Assembly: GCA_903789615.1 (NCBI GenBank)
Contig: CAIFEV010000002.1
Coordinates: 124,001-188,000, forward strand
DNA from: an uncultured Lachnospiraceae bacterium
GTDB lineage: Bacteria > Bacillota > Clostridia > Lachnospirales > Lachnospiraceae
Direction: 5' to 3'
DNA length: 64,000 nucleotides
Part shown: positions 51,661 to 59,425 of the stretch, in pieces
How positions within the stretch are numbered: the stretch's first letter is position 1
How the letters are laid out: each line of letters opens with the position of its first letter
Made by a program: the position numbers and the translations under genes
The notes under the pieces: model-generated
What the model was told of the DNA's origin: nothing
Database searches by the model: none
What the model saw: only the letters and a program-made list of their open reading frames with translations

Positions 51661-51836
51661 AATGCTCCTGACCACGCAGGAGCACTTCAAAAGGGGGAAA
51701 GTATGAAACGTATATGTTCAAAAGAACGAATGCGTCTGGGGTTTGGCGCTTTGTATGGTTCGTCCTTATGCTCTGTATAGTACGCGGGATCTGTGAAGCA
51801 ATTTTGTTGCCGGCCTTCAACTTTCGTGAATTCTGA
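51661..51836 (+). other. Hairpin + Shine-Dalgarno + micro-ORF module, copy 1
   Basis: TGCTCCTG/CAGGAGCA (51663-51670 and 51677-51684) forms a hairpin, followed by TCAAAAGGGGGAAAGT and ATG 51703. The first frame gives 25 residues (stop 51780). A second ATG at 51714 opens a 40-residue frame to 51836 whose centre WRFVWFVLMLCIVRGIC matches the peptide of copy 2 (55891). The DNA from the A run through TTATGCTCTGTATAGTACG is recognisably the same as copy 2. On the minus strand the hairpin is followed by TTTTTT, so a minus-strand RNA ending here is an alternative reading. The remainder of 51586-51991 shows no gene. Confidence 0.5.
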
Positions 51837-51991
51837 GAACAGTTTCTGACGCAAGTCTAAAGAAACGCTAAATCCGGTCCGCAATTGATTCTGCCGCGGT
51901 TCTGCTTTATGATACGGATACACGCACGGTGGGTTTTGCGCGCTTCTTACTCACCGGCGGCATATTTTGCACATTTGTCAGGAGTTTTGCA

Positions 51992-52921
51992 ATGAAAGCT
52001 GCACTGATCAACGATCTTTCTGGTCTCGGGCGATGCTCTCTCGTCGCGGACATCGCCGTTCTTTCCGCCATGGGCGTCACGGCATGCCCCATGCCGACTG
52101 CGGTTCTTTCCGCACAGACCGCGTACCCGGCCTTTTCGCGCCTCGACATGACCGGGGAGCTCCCCGCCTTCCTTGACAGATGGCGGGCCGTCGGCGCCGG
52201 CTTTGACGGGATCCTCACCGGGTATATGACCGGCGAAGAGCAGGCCGCGCTCATAAAAGAGTTCGTGGCCGGGGCGCTTGCGACCGGGACAGGCGACACG
52301 GATTCCGGAAACAGCGCCGCTTCCGGGTGCAGGGCAGAGGCGGCGGATTCTACGCGCCTTGCGCCCTTCATCCTCGTCGATCCGGTCATGGGCGATGACG
52401 GCCGCGCGTACTCCAATTTCACCGGCGGCCTGTGCCGTCAGCTGAAGACGCTCTCCTCGATGGCAGACATCATCACGCCGAACATCACAGAGCTCTGGCT
52501 TCTCACGGACGGCCCGCTCAAAGAGCTCACCTGTCCCGGCCTTTCCCCGGATATAGACGGGATCGCGCGCCGCGCCCGGCAGCTTTTAACAGGCCGCTGT
52601 CAGACCGTCGCCGTCACCGGAATCCGCCGCGGAAGTGAGATCGGAAGCCTCATCGTGACACAGCAGTCCCAGACAGACCCGCAGCCCTTCAAGCTCTTTA
52701 TGGCGCCACGCTGTCCGCAGAGCTTCTGCGGCACCGGCGACGTCTTCGCCGCCATCGTTTTCGGCGGCCTGCTGCGCCGCGACGCCCCCGACTCCGTCTT
52801 TGACCTCGCGGCCCGCTTCATCTCAGCGGCCGCCATGTCGGCCTTCAAAAACGGCGCCGGCCCCAACGATGGGATTGATTACGAAAAGGAGCTGGGGCGG
52901 CTGACGAAGAATCCGGGATAA
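51992..52921 (+). CDS. Pyridoxamine/pyridoxal kinase (PfkB-related)
   Basis: A 309-residue ribokinase-fold kinase of the pyridoxal kinase type: MKAALINDLSGLGRCSLVAD, TACPMPTAVLSAQTAYP, FILVDPVMGDDGRAY, DIITPNITELWLLT and the anion-hole CGTGDVFAAIVFGG are all present in order. It phosphorylates vitamin B6 vitamers. ATG 51992 has AGGAG. Between about residues 95 and 125 there is a Gly/Ser/Ala-rich insertion (52271-52365) not usual in the family, which makes it about 25 residues longer than most clostridial members. It stands alone. Confidence 0.88.
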   Translation: MKAALINDLSGLGRCSLVADIAVLSAMGVTACPMPTAVLSAQTAYPAFSRLDMTGELPAFLDRWRAVGAGFDGILTGYMTGEEQAALIKEFVAGALATGTGDTDSGNSAASGCRAEAADSTRLAPFILVDPVMGDDGRAYSNFTGGLCRQLKTLSSMADIITPNITELWLLTDGPLKELTCPGLSPDIDGIARRARQLLTGRCQTVAVTGIRRGSEIGSLIVTQQSQTDPQPFKLFMAPRCPQSFCGTGDVFAAIVFGGLLRRDAPDSVFDLAARFISAAAMSAFKNGAGPNDGIDYEKELGRLTKNPG

Positions 52922-53054
52922 CCGCCATACCACCAAGCCATCAGGCCACCAGGTCACCAGACCACCAGGTCAGGCACGGAGAATGCCGGCCGATTTACTT
53001 TCCGATGCCTTTGCCTTATGATTTCTCCTGCGCAAGTGAGTGGAGAAGGCAAGG

Positions 53055-53341
53055 GTGCAACGAATAACGGGATTCTCTGAATTTTCGTTGCACTTTTTCC
53101 CTTCTCACGGAATAGGGTGCAACGAAATAACAATTCCTCTTGAATTTCGTTGCACTTTTGACCCATTTTCAGGAAAACATGCAACGAATACAAGCTTTCT
53201 TATAATTTCCGTTGCACTTTTCTCTTGATTTTTGGAAGAAGTGCAACGGGATCTGCGTTCTCTATTGATTTCGTTGCACGCTCGCCAAAATCCAGGGAAA
53301 AAGTGCAACGGATCCAAACATCTTCCCGAGTTTCGTTGCAC
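53055..53341. repeat. Array of five 39-bp palindromes at exact 62-bp intervals
   Basis: Five 39-bp units begin at 53055, 53117, 53179, 53241 and 53303, each 62 bases from the last. Every unit has conserved arms (GTGCAACGAA or GTGCAACGG at the left, TTTCGTTGCAC at the right; unit 3 has ATGCAACGAA and TTCCGTTGCAC) and a variable interior of about 19 bases. The 23-base linkers are also variable. No coding potential: the spacing is not a multiple of three and the frame rotates. With the repeat pair at 53366-53463 it fills the 587-base gap between two convergent genes. Confidence 0.9.
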
Positions 53342-53365
53342 CCGTAACCCTTGACCAGGCGCCAC

Positions 53366-53463
53366 GCATCGGAAAAGCAAGTCAGGATAGACATCCGATG
53401 CCATCCGCAGAATCCGGGCTGCCACCACGCATCGAAAAAGCAAGTCAGAGGAACATCCCGATG
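53366..53463. repeat. Two-copy palindromic repeat, 63-bp spacing
   Basis: GCATCGGA/TCCGATGC (53366-53373 and 53394-53401) is a perfect 8-bp inverted repeat; a second copy has GCATCG at 53429 and CCCGATG at 53457-53463. Both interiors contain AAAAGCAAGTCAG. The segment AAAAGCAAGTCAGAGGAACA then TCCCGATG closely resembles the reverse units of the array at 12.0-12.2 kb, so it is the same repeat family. Confidence 0.7.
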
Positions 53464-53508
53464 TCGCCGATGCCGCCCGCAAGAATCTCAATTCCCCCGC
53501 TCAGGCAT

Positions 53509-54348
53509 TTACAGCTTCTTTCCATTTCCGTCTCCATCTTTTTTCTCCTCGATCCGGCGCAGCGCCTCCTTGAGATGCTCGCCGGCGCCCATGTCTGATA
53601 TGCGCCGCGCCGGGATCCCTGAAGCCGGGCGGAACGAGACGATGTTGCGCAGCATCCGGCGGGAACCGGACGAGAGACCGGAGGCATGACGGGCCGCGGC
53701 CGCCGCAATCCGCTGCTTCCGCTCTTCCAGATTCTCCTCAAGGTGCTTCGGCGCCTGCGTGATGCGCTCGTATGTACTCTCCGCCTTCTCGTTGAATTCA
53801 CTGTGAAACGACTCGATCTCGGTGAGCAGCGCGGACAGACTTGCCTCCGTCAGCGCGAAGTCCGCCCCGAACAGAATGGCGAATCCGAGCGCCAGCCCCT
53901 CATACCCCAGCGCCGGAAATGTGGTGTGCGCCTGCGTCATCAGCGGAAGCAGGAATTTTACGATCACGACACCGGCCGCCCCAAATGCCAGGCTGACCGG
54001 AAGACAGATCCGGCCCTGGATATTGAGCGGAATATTGCTGTAATCCCACCACCGCGCATGAAACCGCTTCTCAAGCACCCAGGACGTGCTGAATTCTGCA
54101 ACAGCGCTGCCGGCCATGCATATCAGGAACATCTGCCAGATGGGAAGATCCGGGGACGAGACACCCGGGACAAAACGGAAGAGAACGGATGCCGCGACGA
54201 CGCTGGCCCCGTAGATCGGACAGATGGGGCCGAAGAGAAAGCCGCGGTCCTGCCAGCGGCGTTCCTTCAGAGTGCAGTAAAATGACTCCCACAGCCAGCC
54301 CAGGAAACTGTAAAAAATGAATTCGACAAAATACTGCGCGATCAGCAT
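53509..54348 (-). CDS. CmpB-type putative ABC transporter permease family membrane protein
   Basis: A 279-residue protein. Residues 1 to about 185 are membrane segments of the family annotated as putative ABC transporter permease (ABC_trans_CmpB): VEFIFYSFLGWLWESFYCTL, RGFLFGPICPIYGASVVAAS, WDYSNIPLNIQGRICLPVSL. The last 90 residues are a charged, probably coiled-coil tail (FNEKAESTYERITQAPKHLE, ALRRIEEKK). I start at ATG 54348 (GGTGAG upstream). No ABC ATPase is nearby and the transport role is unproven. It converges with the repeat array. Confidence 0.82.
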   Translation of the reverse strand: MLIAQYFVEFIFYSFLGWLWESFYCTLKERRWQDRGFLFGPICPIYGASVVAASVLFRFVPGVSSPDLPIWQMFLICMAGSAVAEFSTSWVLEKRFHARWWDYSNIPLNIQGRICLPVSLAFGAAGVVIVKFLLPLMTQAHTTFPALGYEGLALGFAILFGADFALTEASLSALLTEIESFHSEFNEKAESTYERITQAPKHLEENLEERKQRIAAAAARHASGLSSGSRRMLRNIVSFRPASGIPARRISDMGAGEHLKEALRRIEEKKDGDGNGKKL

Positions 54349-54575
54349 CTTCTCACCCGCCTTTTTCCTTTGCCTCAAGCATACAGTTTTTTCCCTTCCC
54401 GGCGCAAGCCCCCCTGCACGTTCGGAAAGCCGCAGTTTCCCTTTAAAATCCGCGAAAAAGGCGGTAAAGTCTACCTATAAGCACTGGTCCGAAACAAAAG
54501 GTACGCCTGGCCGGGCCCCTCACAGGCCCCATGGCAAATGCGGCAAATGCGCACCCCATACGGAAAGGAGCGGAT

Positions 54576-55331
54576 ATGAACCGGGAAGAAGCAGATGAAT
54601 ACCTGTACTGTGCCATGGACATCGGGCAGCTCCTTCTGATGAGCGGCGCAGAGGTCAACCGGGTCGAGGACACCGTCACCCGGATCATGAACGCGGCCGG
54701 CGTTCCGGATGTCGAAGTCTTCTCCATCACTTCCACGATAACGGCGACCGCACACCTGGGCGACTTTCAGACGGTCACGCAGATGCGGCGCATCTACGGC
54801 GTCAGGACAGATATGCACCGCATCGAAGAGCTCAACCAGCTCTCACGCAACATCTGCAGCCGGCATCCGTCACCCGCCTCGATCCGGCGCGAAATCGCGC
54901 AGATCCGGGCAGCGCAGCCGATTAACTCCGGCGTGATGTTTCTGGGTTATGCGCTCGTTTCCGGGTCCTTTGCACTGTTTTTCGGCGGGGATATGCACGA
55001 TTTTATTGCCTCCGCACTGATCGGCGTACTGCTGTTTTTCTTTGAAAAGGCGCTCGCACGCCTGACCAGCAATCATCTGATGACGGCGCTTTTGTGGTCC
55101 GCCATGGGCGGCTTCCTCGCGCAGATCGCAGTGATGACGGGTATCGGACATCACGCCGACCTGATCAGCATCGGCAACATCATGCTGTACATTCCCGGCG
55201 TCGCGTTCACCAATTCTATCCGCGATCTCTTCATCGGCGACACCATCACCGGCGTGATCCGCTTTCTGGAATCCCTGCTGCTGGCGGGGATCATAGCAGT
55301 CGGCTTCACCATCTCCGGAAGACTTTTCTGA
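54576..55331 (+). CDS. Threonine/serine exporter family protein, ThrE N-terminal part
   Basis: A 251-residue DUF1212 (ThrE N-terminal) membrane protein: YLYCAMDIGQLLLMSGAEVN, VEDTVTRIMNAAGVPDVEVF, then five hydrophobic segments ending GDTITGVIRFLESLLLAGII. ATG 54576 has AAAGGAG. In many Firmicutes the exporter is split into this larger part and a smaller partner; the partner follows 26 bases downstream. Together they should export threonine and serine or related small amino acids. Confidence 0.9.
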   Translation: MNREEADEYLYCAMDIGQLLLMSGAEVNRVEDTVTRIMNAAGVPDVEVFSITSTITATAHLGDFQTVTQMRRIYGVRTDMHRIEELNQLSRNICSRHPSPASIRREIAQIRAAQPINSGVMFLGYALVSGSFALFFGGDMHDFIASALIGVLLFFFEKALARLTSNHLMTALLWSAMGGFLAQIAVMTGIGHHADLISIGNIMLYIPGVAFTNSIRDLFIGDTITGVIRFLESLLLAGIIAVGFTISGRLF

Positions 55332-55357
55332 CGCGCACGAAAGGGCAGGCGATCCGC

Positions 55358-55813
55358 ATGGACATTCAGACGATTCTGATTCAATTTATCACGGCGTTCA
55401 CAGGCTGTCTCGGCTTCAGCATTGTCTTTCACGTCCGGAAAAGCCAGTGGGCCGCCGCTTCGACGGGCGGCGTGCTCTCGTGGGCTGTGTATCTGGCTGC
55501 CGCGCACGCGTCCGGGGATTACGCGGGCGCCTTCGCCGGAGCCTGCGCTGCCGCGCTCTACGGGGAAGTCATGGCGCACCGGGAGCACGCTCCGTCCACC
55601 ATCTTCACGGTAATTGCCTCGATCCCGCTCGTGCCCGGTGCCTCCCTCTACCGCTCCGCCGACAGCATGATGAACGGCAGCCCGGATGCCGGCCGCCAGC
55701 TCGGCATCTACACCCTCGTCTTCGCCGCCTGCATGTCCGCCGGCATCGTCGTGACCACTCTCATATTCCGGGCTGTGTCAAAGAAGATACGGGAGAGAAA
55801 ACAGAAGCAGTAA
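55358..55813 (+). CDS. Threonine/serine exporter family protein, ThrE C-terminal part
   Basis: A 151-residue DUF3815-type membrane protein, the second half of a split ThrE exporter: AFTGCLGFSIVFHVRKSQWA, YGEVMAHREHAPSTIFTVIA and IPLVPGASLYRSADSMMNG. ATG 55358 has GGCAGG upstream; longer frames starting inside the previous gene are not credible. It is translationally close to the larger partner, and the two must assemble in the membrane. Confidence 0.9.
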   Translation: MDIQTILIQFITAFTGCLGFSIVFHVRKSQWAAASTGGVLSWAVYLAAAHASGDYAGAFAGACAAALYGEVMAHREHAPSTIFTVIASIPLVPGASLYRSADSMMNGSPDAGRQLGIYTLVFAACMSAGIVVTTLIFRAVSKKIRERKQKQ

Positions 55814-55845
55814 GCTGTTTCATGCGTGCCGGCTTATGCGTTAAA

Positions 55846-55989
55846 AAAAGGCCCCTGCTCACGGGCAGGGGTCCAAAAGAGGGGGAAAGTATGAAAACTT
55901 GTTCTAAGAACGGCCGGCGCCTTGGGGGGGTGGCGCTTTTGTTGTGGCTCGTTCTTATGTTCTGTATATTACAGGGCAAATGTGGATAA
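55846..55989 (+). other. Hairpin + Shine-Dalgarno + micro-ORF module, copy 2
   Basis: CCCCTGC/GCAGGGG (55852-55858 and 55865-55871) forms a hairpin after a run of A, followed by TCCAAAAGAGGGGGAAAGT and the micro-ORF ATG 55891. The block from the A run through TTCTTATGTTCTGTATATTAC matches copy 1 at 51661. On the minus strand the hairpin is followed by TTTTTTT, so a minus-strand RNA ending there is also possible. Confidence 0.5.
55891..55989 (+). CDS. Predicted 32-residue membrane micro-protein
   Basis: The ATG is placed six bases after AGGGGG, an ideal ribosome site. The peptide has a basic N-terminus (MKTCSKNGRRLGG) and one hydrophobic segment (VALLLWLVLMFCILQG), ending KCG. This is the layout of a small single-span membrane peptide. 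The related frame in copy 1 keeps the hydrophobic core (FVWFVLMLCIVRG), which supports translation. No family is recognised. Confidence 0.45.
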   Translation: MKTCSKNGRRLGGVALLLWLVLMFCILQGKCG

Positions 55990-56045
55990 TTTGTGTTGCG
56001 ATTGTGCTTTTTTTATAAAGTGCGTGAAGGTTTTATGGCAAACCG

Positions 56046-56108
56046 ATAAAGAAAAGCCGGCACTCCGGGCAGCTCCCTTTCGGAAGGTCTGTCTGAAGTG
56101 CCGGCTCC
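56046..56108. terminator. Bidirectional terminator-like hairpin
   Basis: Perfect 10-bp arms AGCCGGCACT/AGTGCCGGCT (56055-56064 and 56097-56106) enclose an inner hairpin. The minus strand continues TTTCTTT, ending the PRTase-permease transcript; the plus strand continues CCTGTTTTC. Confidence 0.75.
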
Positions 56109-56160
56109 TGTTTTCTGTATGAATTTCTGCGCTGTTTTGTACGCCGGTGACAGAACCGCC

Positions 56161-56733
56161 TCAGTTCACCGGCTCGTACTCTCCCGACGCCGTTTTGTGA
56201 AACAGCGGCAGTTTCTGCAGGTAGACGATGTCCGTGCGCTTTGCGGCGTCCCCTTCGGCGAGAACCGCGGCCCGGCACACCACATTGCCGCCGGACTTCT
56301 TCACAAGCTCGTCGATGGCGTGGATGGACTCACCGGTGGAGATCACGTCGTCCACCAGGCAGACGCGCCGTCCGCGGACCTTGTCGGCGTCCGCCTCATC
56401 CAGATACAGGTGCTGGGTTCCGGCCGTCGTGATGGAATTCACCTCGACGCCGATATAATTCCTCATGTAGTTTTTGATGCCCTTGCGCGCGACGATGAAG
56501 TCCTTCATCCCCAGCTGACGGCTCATCTCGTAGGTCAGCGCGATGCCCTTGGCCTCGGCGGTCACCAGCACATCTACATCGCCTATTTTTTTGATGAGCT
56601 CTCCGGCCGCCCGGCTGATGAGCTCCGTGTCGCTGATGATGACGAAGCTGGCGAATGCCGTCGTGTCGTCAATCGGGATGAGCGGAAGCGTCCGCCTGAT
56701 TCCGTACAGATCAATTTCGTATGCATTTGTCAT
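56161..56733 (-). CDS. Purine phosphoribosyltransferase (adenine/xanthine type)
   Basis: A 190-residue type I PRTase. The PRPP-binding motif is RVCLVDDVISTGESIHAID, preceded by VLVTAEAKGIALTYEMSRQL and FIVARKGIKNYM, which fit the Apt/Xpt group rather than hypoxanthine PRTases. It converts a purine base and PRPP into the nucleotide. ATG 56733 has GAAGG nine bases upstream. It follows the NCS2 permease gene by 19 bases, so uptake and salvage of the same base are coupled. The base (adenine, xanthine or guanine) is not decided. Confidence 0.85.
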   Translation of the reverse strand: MTNAYEIDLYGIRRTLPLIPIDDTTAFASFVIISDTELISRAAGELIKKIGDVDVLVTAEAKGIALTYEMSRQLGMKDFIVARKGIKNYMRNYIGVEVNSITTAGTQHLYLDEADADKVRGRRVCLVDDVISTGESIHAIDELVKKSGGNVVCRAAVLAEGDAAKRTDIVYLQKLPLFHKTASGEYEPVN

Positions 56734-56752
56734 GGAAATACCTTCTCTCAAA

Positions 56753-57811
56753 TCAAAGCCCGAGCAGTCTCGCGGCGATGCCGGCGAGCATTCCGAAGAA
56801 CGGGTTGGTGATAGCGGTGACAGCCATAGTCAGACCGCCGACAGCCGGAGCGGTTGCCAGTGCGGTCGGAGCGTCCAGGCATACCGTCTTGAAGACGCCC
56901 AGCACGAACAGGAAGCCCGCGATGGACGAACTCGGAACGTAGCGTCCGATTTTCGGAAGAAGACCGGTGAGCAGGATGACGCCGATGACGATCATCATCA
57001 CGATACCGGCGATTACGGCGTGCGGTGCGGCTGCTGTCGCGGAGATGATGGACTCAACCGGCGCGCCGCCGAAGAACGACGAGCTCATGTCGGCCAGAGA
57101 CGAGATGACCGTCAGCTGGTCCACGTTGTAGTGTGCGTCTGGCGCCATGGCCGATGTGATAGAACCGAAGGAAATGTTCGAGCCGATGTTCAGGCAGGCC
57201 ATTCCCAGCGCTCCGATGATGACGTTGGTGTTGAAGGTGAACGGCTGTCTCTTGAAGTTGTCATCCTCGACCGTGATGGTCTTCTTTTCCTTCTCAAAGA
57301 TCGCAGCGGCAATGCAGGCTGCCACGACGGAAATCAGGATCGTGTAGACCAGCACGTTGCTGCTGTCCCGGAAGATGTAGTATGTGATCAGCGCCGAAAC
57401 CAGAGAAACGAATCCGGACAGACGATCCTCGCGGATCATGTCAATGGCGGTCTTGGCCAGGATCAGGCCGACGCCGGCCATCATGCCGCTTGCGATATCC
57501 GTACCGATGAAATCAACGATTTTCGTGAGTGTCCCGGTGAGACCGATGATGGTCATAATCACACCGCCGATGAAAATCATCGTGCAGCGCTCCGAGCGGT
57601 TCTTGCCCGAGGTTCCGGCGTAGGTAATGGTCTCCGCCTGGAATGAGATCGGCGCCACGTTCTGTGTGACCGCGTTGCCGAATGCTCCGACGAAGAACGC
57701 CATCGCCGTGGGAATCGATGCAAACCCGAGCGAGAGCGCCAGCAGTCCCTGCGGCAGTCCGTTCAGCACAACGCCGATGACCGCCATGATGTCTGTTAAG
57801 ATTGCGTTCAT
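56753..57811 (-). CDS. NCS2/AzgA-like purine permease
   Basis: A 352-residue membrane protein of the nucleobase transporter superfamily, with about ten hydrophobic segments and the motif GNAVTQNVAPISFQAETITY, related to the QxxP-type motif region of purine permeases. GLILAKTAIDMIREDRLSG and FGSITSAMAPDAHYNVDQLT follow. It is shorter than standard 430-residue NCS2 members. ATG 57811 has GGAGAGGAG. No purine riboswitch could be recognised upstream. It forms an operon with the PRTase gene. Confidence 0.82.
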   Translation of the reverse strand: MNAILTDIMAVIGVVLNGLPQGLLALSLGFASIPTAMAFFVGAFGNAVTQNVAPISFQAETITYAGTSGKNRSERCTMIFIGGVIMTIIGLTGTLTKIVDFIGTDIASGMMAGVGLILAKTAIDMIREDRLSGFVSLVSALITYYIFRDSSNVLVYTILISVVAACIAAAIFEKEKKTITVEDDNFKRQPFTFNTNVIIGALGMACLNIGSNISFGSITSAMAPDAHYNVDQLTVISSLADMSSSFFGGAPVESIISATAAAPHAVIAGIVMMIVIGVILLTGLLPKIGRYVPSSSIAGFLFVLGVFKTVCLDAPTALATAPAVGGLTMAVTAITNPFFGMLAGIAARLLGL

Positions 57812-58069
57812 AGTATCTCCTCTCCTGTTGAAATGAACGGGACCGCAAACCTGCATATGCCCCGCACGGACCAACGCAGACTATTGTACACTGCCAGATT
57901 GCTGAATGAAAGCGCTACTTTATATCTTCTTTATATTTTTTACTTTTTCAACATAATTTACCGGGTTTACTGTAAAGATATCCGGAATAGTGCCCAAAAC
58001 AGCGGAAAAACGGTATTTGTGCGTGCAGGCACGCCGTCCGTCAGACTGTTTCAGATACTGGCTTATGCG
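57812..58069 (-). promoter_or_regulatory. Promoter region of the purine permease operon
   Basis: An intergenic stretch, AT-rich around 57910-57960 (TTGAAA and TATAAA boxes can be seen on the minus strand, with no ideal spacing). No gene, repeat or riboswitch is visible. Confidence 0.35.
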
Positions 58070-58104
58070 CTCAAAAAAGGCCCGGCCGGAATTTCCGGAC
58101 GGAC
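58070..58104 (-). terminator. Rho-independent terminator after rplL
   Basis: On the minus strand GGTCCGTCCGGAAATTCCGG then CCGGGCC folds into a strong near-perfect stem and is followed by TTTTTT. It closes the rplJ-rplL transcript 38 bases after the rplL stop, so no rpoB-rpoC follows in the same transcript. Confidence 0.85.
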
Positions 58105-58141
58105 CTTCACCTTCATACGCTGTATCTGATCGAAGCGCGAA

Positions 58142-58504
58142 TTACTTAAGGGTAACCTTTGCGCCCTGCTCTTCGATCTTCTTCTTCATATCCTCGGCAG
58201 TTGCCTTGTCTACGGCTTCCTTTACAACCTTCGGAGCAGCCTCAACGAGGTCCTTTGCATCCTTCAGGCCAAGGCCGGTCAGCTCGCGGACAACCTTGAT
58301 AACCTTGATCTTGTTCGGGCCGATCTCGGTCAGCTCAACGTCGAACTCGGTCTTCTCTTCTTCCGGAGCAGCAGCAGCGCCGGCAGCAACAACAACACCT
58401 GCGGATGCGGAAACGCCGAACTCTTCCTCGCAAGCCTTAACCAGGTCATTCAGTTCTGTAACAGACAGGCCCTTGATGGCCTCGATGATTTCCTGTGTAG
58501 TCAT
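58142..58504 (-). CDS. rplL: 50S ribosomal protein L7/L12
   Basis: A 120-residue L7/L12 stalk protein: N-terminal dimerisation helices ([20 protein letters not shown]), an Ala-rich hinge with [14 protein letters not shown], and the C-terminal factor-binding domain ([29 protein letters not shown]). ATG 58504 has AAAGGAG; a longer frame is not needed. It recruits and stimulates translation GTPases. It is the last gene of the ribosomal block here; unlike most bacteria, rpoB does not follow. Confidence 0.97.
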   Translation of the reverse strand: MTTQEIIEAIKGLSVTELNDLVKACEEEFGVSASAGVVVAAGAAAAPEEEKTEFDVELTEIGPNKIKVIKVVRELTGLGLKDAKDLVEAAPKVVKEAVDKATAEDMKKKIEEQGAKVTLK

Positions 58505-58605
58505 GATTTTTCTCCTTTTCAAATGATGCGGCAGACGCAGGGCGTCCGCCCTTTCGTTATGCGGCACACCGGTTACTCGCCTGTGCCGTCATCAGGCCGC
58601 CTTTC

Positions 58606-59106
58606 TCAGGCTGCCGGCTCCTCGCCCTTCTTCTCGGCGATCTGTTTGATGACACGCGCGAAATTGGCCATCGGGGACTGGAAGCTTCCCAGGAGTCTGG
58701 AGAGAAGAACCTCTCTGCTCGGGATCGCCGCGATCTCCGCGATTGCCTTTGCGTCGCAGAACTTGCCTTCTACAACGCCTGCCTTGAGCTCAAGGCACGG
58801 TGCCTCTTTGGCGAAATCAGCCAGAACTCTTGCTGCAGCTGTTGCGTCATCCTTGCTGATCGCAATAGCGGTCGGTCCTTCAAGGGAATCTGCGAGTCCC
58901 TCGAACTCTGTACCGGCAATTGCTTTCTTCACAAGCGTGTTCTTGTAGACTTTGTAGATAACACCAGCCTCGCGCATCTGTTTGCGCAGCTTCGTGTCCT
59001 GCTCTACTGTGATGCCCTGGTACTTTGCGACAACAACGCCCTGTGCATCTTTCATGTTGGCAGCGATTTCGTCTACGATCGGCTTTTTGATCTCAACCTT
59101 TGCCAT
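58606..59106 (-). CDS. rplJ: 50S ribosomal protein L10
   Basis: A 166-residue L10 protein: VEIKKPIVDEIAANMKDAQG, VVVAKYQGITVEQDTKLRKQ and the C-terminal helix that binds L7/L12. It forms the base of the ribosomal stalk and normally represses its own mRNA by binding the L10 leader, which is present upstream at about 59155-59330. ATG 59106 has GGAGG-type sequence upstream. Confidence 0.97.
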   Translation of the reverse strand: MAKVEIKKPIVDEIAANMKDAQGVVVAKYQGITVEQDTKLRKQMREAGVIYKVYKNTLVKKAIAGTEFEGLADSLEGPTAIAISKDDATAAARVLADFAKEAPCLELKAGVVEGKFCDAKAIAEIAAIPSREVLLSRLLGSFQSPMANFARVIKQIAEKKGEEPAA

Positions 59107-59154
59107 GCTTGCTTTACCTCCTTATCCGTAAAATTTTGAAAGGACGGTAATCCT

Positions 59155-59330
59155 ACCCGAAAAAAGACCCCTCACGGACCTGAGTCCGGAGGGGTCTGAA
59201 AATTCAGACATTTCGGAATAGCGCTTTCAGCGGCTCTTCCGCAAACCAGGCGTCTTTGTAAACGTCCGGTTCTTCCTCGGCGGGCGATCTCTCTTTGACC
59301 CTTGCGGGACCAGCTGTCTCAGGTAAAATT
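59155..59330 (-). ncRNA. L10 leader (ribosomal protein L10-L12 autoregulatory RNA)
   Basis: The sequence between rplA and rplJ, read on the minus strand, holds the expected order: GTCCCGCAAGGGTCA hairpin, GCCGAGGAAGAACC, the AGACGCCTGG and GAAAGCGCTATTCCG segments, and then a terminator, GACCCCTC/GAGGGGTC followed by TTTTTT (about 59160-59196). This matches the L10-leader family, where free L10(L12)4 binds the leader and favours termination. Exact ends are approximate. It accounts for most of the gap 59107-59425. Confidence 0.85.
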
Positions 59331-59425
59331 ATATATCCTTTTTGCCGGCTCTCTCAGCCGACGCGGTGTATGATACACCACAATCTATCGAATGTCAATC
59401 CTGAACCTTCGACAGGCCGCACATC

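Noticed and set aside
53055-53341. CRISPR array
   Set aside because: Spacing is regular, but the 39-bp units differ strongly in their interiors, only the arms are conserved, and no cas genes are present. CRISPR repeats would be near identical.
56753-58069. Purine riboswitch before the permease-PRTase operon
   Set aside because: I looked for the conserved three-way junction core upstream of 57811 and found no match.
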